This document shows positions 58,184 through 64,000 of a DNA stretch of 64,000 nucleotides, in pieces (the first letter of the stretch is position 1; each line of letters begins with the position of its first letter). The notes beneath the pieces were generated by a model. The model did not search any database. It was not told where the DNA came from and was given only the letters and a program-made list of their open reading frames with translations. Source of the DNA: Aphelocoma coerulescens (lineage: Eukaryota; Chordata; Aves; Passeriformes; Corvidae); contig NW_027184085.1 in NCBI RefSeq assembly GCF_041296385.1, positions 558,001-622,000 on the forward strand, read 5' to 3'. The position numbers and the translations under genes were made by a program.

Positions 58184-60517
58184 TTGTCCACTTGTGTCTG
58201 CGGCCTGCTGGAAATGAGTTGCAAGAGATGTCTCATCTTGGAAAACTTCATTGCACTCCAAACACTTTAGACTATGTCTACAGAGTTTCGATGGATCTTC
58301 GTCTAGCGGCATAGCTGGAATGACAGGAGAGCTCGTGGGGGCCGAGATCACTGTCCCAGTTAAGCCAGACTGGATCTTTGTTACGGAGTGCGTGCCAGCT
58401 CCCCCTGGGCTCTGGAGCACGGCCGCAGCAGTATTGCTGGAAGGAGATGCTATCATTTGATCTGCTGGGACTGGTTTTAGGATCAGGTGGGAACACTGCA
58501 TCACGACGCCTTTCTCCTTGTGCCCACGAGCATGGGACAGGAGACTGCATTTATTGTAGAAAACTAAATTCTTTGTACAATGATTACAAGTCACTTCAAT
58601 TCGCACACTTCTCCTGTCATAATGCTGGGTCAGGCTCTTCTCGAGAGCAAATGAGTCGCCACACTCCAAACACTTGTAACCTCGCGTTGGTAGCGTGATT
58701 CCGGCATTGGCTGGGGGGCTAAGGTTTGGGATGTAAACTGGTACAGGATTGACACTACTCAGCACCTTATTGAACGCTTCCACTACAGAGCTCTGTAGAG
58801 ATGATACCACCTGCACTCGAGACACTTTTTTTGAAGGCTGGGAGGCTGCTGCAGAAATTATTGCCTGCTTGATTTGCTGCTGGGGTTTTGTTAGCACTTG
58901 GCGCAGTTCAGAGGTGGTTTGAGCACCCTGAGGCAAAAGGTTAAGGTTGGCAAGATGGACTGTCTTTGGCACAAGTTTGGCACTGGCAAGGCTCGATGCT
59001 GGCACCACGACTGTCTGCTGCTGGATGGCATTGGCAGCTTTGATAATGGCGCTGCTGGCACTCTGCACGGATGCGGCAGAGATGACAGTGGCTTTCACTG
59101 TGGTGTTGTTAGCCAGCTTCAGATTGATCACTTGGGAACCTGCTGTTTTCACTGCTGAAACGGGCAGGAAGGCAGTAGCCACGGGTTTGATAGTGACCTG
59201 TTTAGGGGCAAGTTCTGCAGATCCAACTGCATTGGTAACAACTGAGGACTGCAGAGGAGCTCTGGGAGGAGAGGAGAGAACAGCAGCGGAAGTTGGTGAG
59301 GCCAGGAGAGATGTCATGGAGGTTACCATGGAAGCACTCTGCTCTGGCTTTTTACCAGAGTCCACATCAACTTCTGGCAACACTCTAGTAACAGTTCTCT
59401 TGATCTCCCCAGAAGAAGTCTTGATGGTTTTTATGCGAACCTTAGGGATGGCTGGTGTTGACCCTGCGGGAGAAGATGGAGACCCTTTGCTACTGTTCTC
59501 ACTTGAGACACTTCTGGGACTATCGGGTGGTTTGACAGACGGCTTCTTAGCACCATCAATGAGACTCTGAGACTCAGGAGATTTTTCAACAGCCCGGGGA
59601 CTTTCACTTATGTCTTTTGGTAATGGAGAAGACTCTCCTGAATTAGACTGTAAATCTTTACTGCTATCTGTAGCTGCCTTTTTAGCACTCAGTGCTGCGA
59701 TTGCAGCAATGCAGGAAGAAAGCTTTGCTGATGACTTTGCTTTGGACTGGGAAATGCTGGCAAGATTTGTGTCACTTTTTTCAGTACTCAGTTTTCCATC
59801 AAGTACCCTGTTTTCAAGAAGCTTCTCAGAATTGTCTTTTTGTAACTTGTCCTCTGTTTTTCGAGTTTTAAAAGGCTCATAGACACCTAAATTCATGGAG
59901 TTTGTCTCTGTCTCTCGTTTAGCAGCTTTATTTTTATCTATACTACTTGAAACAGTGATTCCAGATTTAATTAAGTTCTCCCCTCCAAGTGCCTTTAGTT
60001 TGTCATATTCCTGCTGAGATAGAGATCCTGCCAAGACATTTGCTCTGAAATTTGCACGCATCTCCTCTTTATCCGGGGGGTCATCTACCTCTATTCTCTC
60101 ATCATCATCAAATTCTTCTGCACTTGATATTGGGCTGAACTGGTTGAAAGCTGAATCCTTCAGTGTAGTCTCAGAAGCTGACCCATCATCTTTAAGTGAT
60201 TTCCCTTCATCTTTACTGTAACTCTCAAGAGCTGCTGACGTTAGGAAGCCATTGTGCAAGCTGTTGCCTGCGGAATGGTGGCCATCCTTATCCACACCTT
60301 CGGAAGAATCAATAGTACGCACATTTTTCACGATGACGCTCACCCCAACATCAGATGATGATGGGACATGGGAATCTTCATCTGCATGAGCATTTTGTTT
60401 TATGTGGCTTTCGTGGTCATCATGTCCAGATTCAATAGCTGCTTTGGGATCTACCATGTCTGGTATGTCAAAGGCTGCAAGAAGGTCATCGAAATCTGGG
60501 GTCTTCATATCCCCCAT
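58184..60517 (-). CDS. ZNF532: ZNF532 first coding exon: acidic/Ser-rich N-terminal region and first zinc fingers
   Basis: ZNF532 is a nuclear multi-finger protein related to ZNF592 and ZNF687. With ZMYND8 they form the BRD4-associated Z4 chromatin complex, and ZNF532 is a known NUTM1 fusion partner. The exon encodes residues 1-778. The start at 60517 (GCCATGG, then GDMKTPDFDDLLAAFDIPDM) matches the family N-terminus; human adds Met-Thr in front. Next come a long Ser/Lys/acidic region with EEFDDDERIEVDDPPDKEE, a conserved basic patch (VRIKTIKTSSGEIKRTVTR), and an Ala/Val/Gln-rich stretch. Fingers start at Cys616/619-His632, Cys644/647-His662/666 and Cys752/755-His768. The spliced gene gives 1,296 aa against 1,301 in human, with eight coding exons and all phases consistent. 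Noncoding 5' exons lie beyond the window. Confidence 0.97.
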
Positions 60518-60543
60518 GGCCACGTATTTGATTGTAAGCAAAT
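60518..60543 (-). other. ZNF532: ZNF532 5'UTR portion of first coding exon
   Basis: Twenty-six bases between acceptor TTATTTTACAG and the ATG. They are in frame and open, but contain no upstream ATG. Confidence 0.85.
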
Positions 60544-63500
60544 CTGTAAAATAAGCAGAAAGTCATCACTTTAAGCTCTAGTAGCACAGTCTTATACAAA
60601 ACAAGCGTTTGCTCATATCTGCCACGCAAAAAGGTGTTATTTCACTTCTGAATCAATATTTTCAGAGATTATACATTACAGAACAGTGTTCCAGTCCAAG
60701 CGTACAGTTTAATTACTACACCAAGAACTATAGTAATTCATATACTCCACAGATGGTAACCTGGCAATTTCATTCTGGGCCCAAACTGCAGTGACTTTTT
60801 TCCTGTTCCCTCTCCTACATTCCCCTCCTATCCACACAGACTGCAAAATGGACATTCATGAAAATAACATGAGACACTTGTAATTTCTCCCAAGTCTTGA
60901 CTTTCCTTAACAGTTGCACTATTAATCTGAGCAGTCGTCTTGAAAATAATAAAGTATAAAGTAATAAACATCTGTAAGACTTAAGTATTCATCAACACTG
61001 GCTACCTGGAAGTCACTCTGGACTATGAGAAGGCAACTGAGGAAAATTTTTCAAGGATACTGGAATAAACACACACATTTCACACAACAGCTTCAAATAA
61101 ATATAGAAGAGTTTTGCAAATTGTTTACGCAGTTCACTTAATGGTTTTGGGCCCTTTGTCTAACTGATGAAGTCCTTAATACAAAAATAGATGTACACAT
61201 AGTATCAAAATCACAAAGCAAGTTTCCATGAGGATTAAATGGAAAAGATTGCAGATACCGGAGCATATCAAATCCATGTAAAACCACAGAAAGCTTTGAC
61301 ACAGTTTCTCATAATCAGGGATACTAATTAGTTGCATTCTGGTAGTACATCTGTCCATAGGTGTCTTTTTACAGTTGTTGCATACACTCAAAAAGAGCTA
61401 GGTAGTCTCCCTAGTCTGAAACTTCCTCTAATTACATATCCTGGAGTTTAATTAACATTTACCAATAGCAGTGAATTAAGGCCTGCTTACATGCTATTTC
61501 CTCCAAGTATGTTTAAGATCACAACTGCCCAGCAGAGGAGACACAGCTGTCCTTTACTGACAACTGCTGCTGCCCTTATCAAGAACTTCCCTCATTCTTC
61601 AGACTTTTTAAGCAATCAAAGTTAAACAAAAAGGGAGACAAACACGGTCAGTTGTGATACACAAGGAAGAGAAGTTCTAACCTGGCCATTTTATTCATCT
61701 CTTCCTCGTTATTCTAGGGCACCCATACTAAGATTCAGTGTATAAACTATGTTTCCACCACAACCGCCAGGACTCTGCAGCCATATTCCTCCCGCTTTTT
61801 TTCTCCTTCACAAACCTTTCAGTAACTCTTTCCCTTAAGGATAAAACTCTGCTTTTATCCAAGATCAAAATCAACTGGCACCTTGGCTGCCATACAAGCT
61901 GTGAGTCTATTCCTTCTCTGGGCCAACATCATGCCTGTAAATACTTCAGAAGAGGAAGTAAGGCAAGCTCCTGGTTCCCTAGGAAATCATGATTTTCTAG
62001 GAACTGGAATTTCTTTGAAAAGTGCTCTGAGAATGTTTGAGAAAAGTTATACAGAAAACCAGTTTATTTAAAAATCCATGCATTACTCTGCTTACTAATC
62101 ATTCAATGATAAAAGTAACAAGGAAAAAATCTGGATATGGCCAATAGGAATTACACAGCTAGGGAGCCTAGCAAAGCAGTTAGGTGAAATGTTTCGCATT
62201 CTGCTTTTCTGATGGTGGTTGAGGGAACTTCTGGGAAGATAATGAGTCTTAAAAACTTGAAGTAACAGATTCTGAATATACCCTTATTACACGGTTTCCC
62301 TGAATCTCTTTAGTGACAACACTCACCCCTGTATCTGTGCGTCAATATCTTACTGAAACTAAGTTCTGGAGGTGAACCAGGAGTGGTTTATTTGTGCTCA
62401 TGCTTTCTCAAAGCACATGTGCATGACTTCCTACGTTGTTGTTTCTTTGGAAACACATCTCCTCAAGTGTTTTCTATGAACAGCATGAAGAACATGGCAC
62501 AGATTTTAGCCAAAGCAAGGCACTCCTTGTCTGTTCCACTGCCTTGTTTCTCACAAAAGTCAGCCTTTTTACTCCAGTTCACCTGATACCACATTCCAGT
62601 GAAGCACTCACTTGGGGAATTATGTCAAAATAAGAACCAGACCATGAGAACTCTCTTCTGACAGTAGAAGAAGCAAGCAGGACAAGCAGGACTTAGAAGT
62701 AAACTGCTGCTTCTGAAGAACTGACTTTTTGTTTCACTGCATGGAATTGTTACAACTCCTCCTCAACCCCTCTATCTGTACCTGTTCCAGCTGGAAAGAC
62801 TCTAGCCGTAAGAGGAAAAACAAACCTACCCTTTCATGTTCTCTGTGGGGGACACACCAGAGAAACACACACATTTTTTCTTACTTTCTAAGTCAGATTT
62901 ATCTTGTAGCTCTGGCTTCAGGACACCTGCAGATTGGGCCCAGCACTCTCCACAGAAAGACCAAGCTGCCTAGAAGCTGTTGCTGAGATTAAAAGGTAAT
63001 TTTCTGGGGTAAAGCCAAGCAGTTGTAAATACTCAAATCAGAATCATTCTAGGGAAGTTCAACAGCCTAATGAAGACAAGAAAATAGAGTAACATGGCAG
63101 CTCCCAGCCAGGTCCTATCTCCAAACTGCTCAAACCCCTAATTTTTGTCTATCAGGTACAAGAACAGCTTCAAGCTTTCCAGAAATGGCAAATAATCATC
63201 CTCTTTTCTCAATACTTTTCCAATTAATATTCCCTATGCATGAAGGCTTCTATCATTTCTGGATCATAAGCATGGTCTTACATGCTCAATTTTTACACTT
63301 CGATTTAATCCTTAACCTTTGAAGAACCAACCAACTTTTCCTCCCTGACACTCACCTTCCTATTCAACCAGATCTTCCAAATAGCTAAACCACAAGTCTA
63401 ACAACTTTTTACAAGTGCTTTAATTGGACCAGACCATCTTTTCTGCCTTACTGAATGTCTACCCTTTGCCTTCAAATCCCAGGTAACTGTCTATACTTAA

Positions 63501-64000
63501 ATATCTAACTCCTTGCTTTTGTTCAGACAATTACTCAACTTCAGCTTCCCTCAGTAGCAAGTCCATTTGTTATCAAAGGACATAAACCCCCAAATCTATT
63601 CTTCATCTACCTATGGCATTCATGTTCTCGTGACTACATTCCTTTACCCGCCTTAAACTCTTTTTTTTACCTCTGTTTGTACTACATACATTTGTGGACT
63701 GTGCACCCTTTAGGAGGGAGACCTTTTCTTTTGCATGTCCTTCTAATAACACCAGCATTCTTTCCAGTTCTGTGAAATGAGAACATGGAGACACACCCTT
63801 TCAGGGTATGGCACATGGCAGTGTTTTGGTTCTGGTATAGCCACATACAGAAATTAGTCTGTTATTTCTTTTGATTCCCAGGCAGACACACTACTCCAGA
63901 GCAAAATTCCAGTAGTCTGGAATAATTACTCCACTTCCAAACATGAGTAATAGTGCCTAAGTAACATCAAGCTCATTCTGGAAGAAAATGCCTACACAGG
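60544..64000 (-). other. ZNF532: ZNF532 intron upstream of first coding exon (partial)
   Basis: AT-rich intronic sequence running to the window edge. No CpG island is present, so the promoter lies further right, outside the window. No coding exon or repeat was recognised. Confidence 0.7.

Noticed and set aside
58898..59882. Plus-strand frames of up to 207 codons within the ZNF532 large exon
   Set aside because: They are antisense shadows of a strongly conserved coding exon.

Overview
The window is nuclear DNA from a vertebrate, almost certainly a bird and probably a songbird. Genes are split by GT-AG introns, promoters sit in CpG islands, the interspersed repeats are CR1-type LINE fragments plus one solo LTR, and pentanucleotide microsatellites are present. 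Proteins were identified by reading the spliced exons and comparing them with remembered vertebrate families; no database search was run.

Layout from left to right. (1) 1-2.9 kb: last coding exon and 3'UTR of CPLX4 (complexin 4, + strand), preceded by part of its last intron. (2) 2.9-9.9 kb: non-coding, with pentanucleotide/tetranucleotide microsatellite, a 645-bp solo LTR with a 5-bp target duplication, and candidate RAX regulatory elements. (3) 9.9-12.6 kb: RAX, a compact three-exon paired-type homeobox gene (+ strand, 316 aa) inside a CpG island. (4) 12.6-16.9 kb: non-coding, ending in a GC-rich block with a 62-bp minisatellite. (5) 16.97-21.4 kb: GRP, gastrin-releasing peptide precursor (- strand, three coding exons, 147 aa; a tandem splice donor could give a 153-aa alternative). 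(6) 21.8-25.4 kb: non-coding with a CR1 fragment. (7) 25.4-29.3 kb: SEC11C, signal peptidase catalytic subunit (- strand, six exons, 177 aa), with a CpG-island promoter carrying two inverted ZNF143-like motifs. (8) 29.8-36.3 kb: non-coding. (9) 36.3-60.5 kb: ZNF532 (- strand, eight coding exons, 1,296 aa), a multi-C2H2 zinc-finger chromatin protein. (10) 60.5-64 kb: the intron upstream of its first coding exon.

The order and relative orientation CPLX4>, RAX>, <GRP, <SEC11C, <ZNF532 is the mirror image of the same block on human 18q21, so this is a conserved syntenic segment. The genes do not form a pathway: they cover ribbon-synapse release (CPLX4), eye field specification (RAX), a neuropeptide (GRP), ER signal-peptide cleavage (SEC11C) and chromatin regulation (ZNF532). 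I see no evidence of a new biological system. The most interesting signals are the tandem donor in GRP that opens two reading frames of exon 3, the ABABB minisatellite, and homeodomain-site clusters around RAX.
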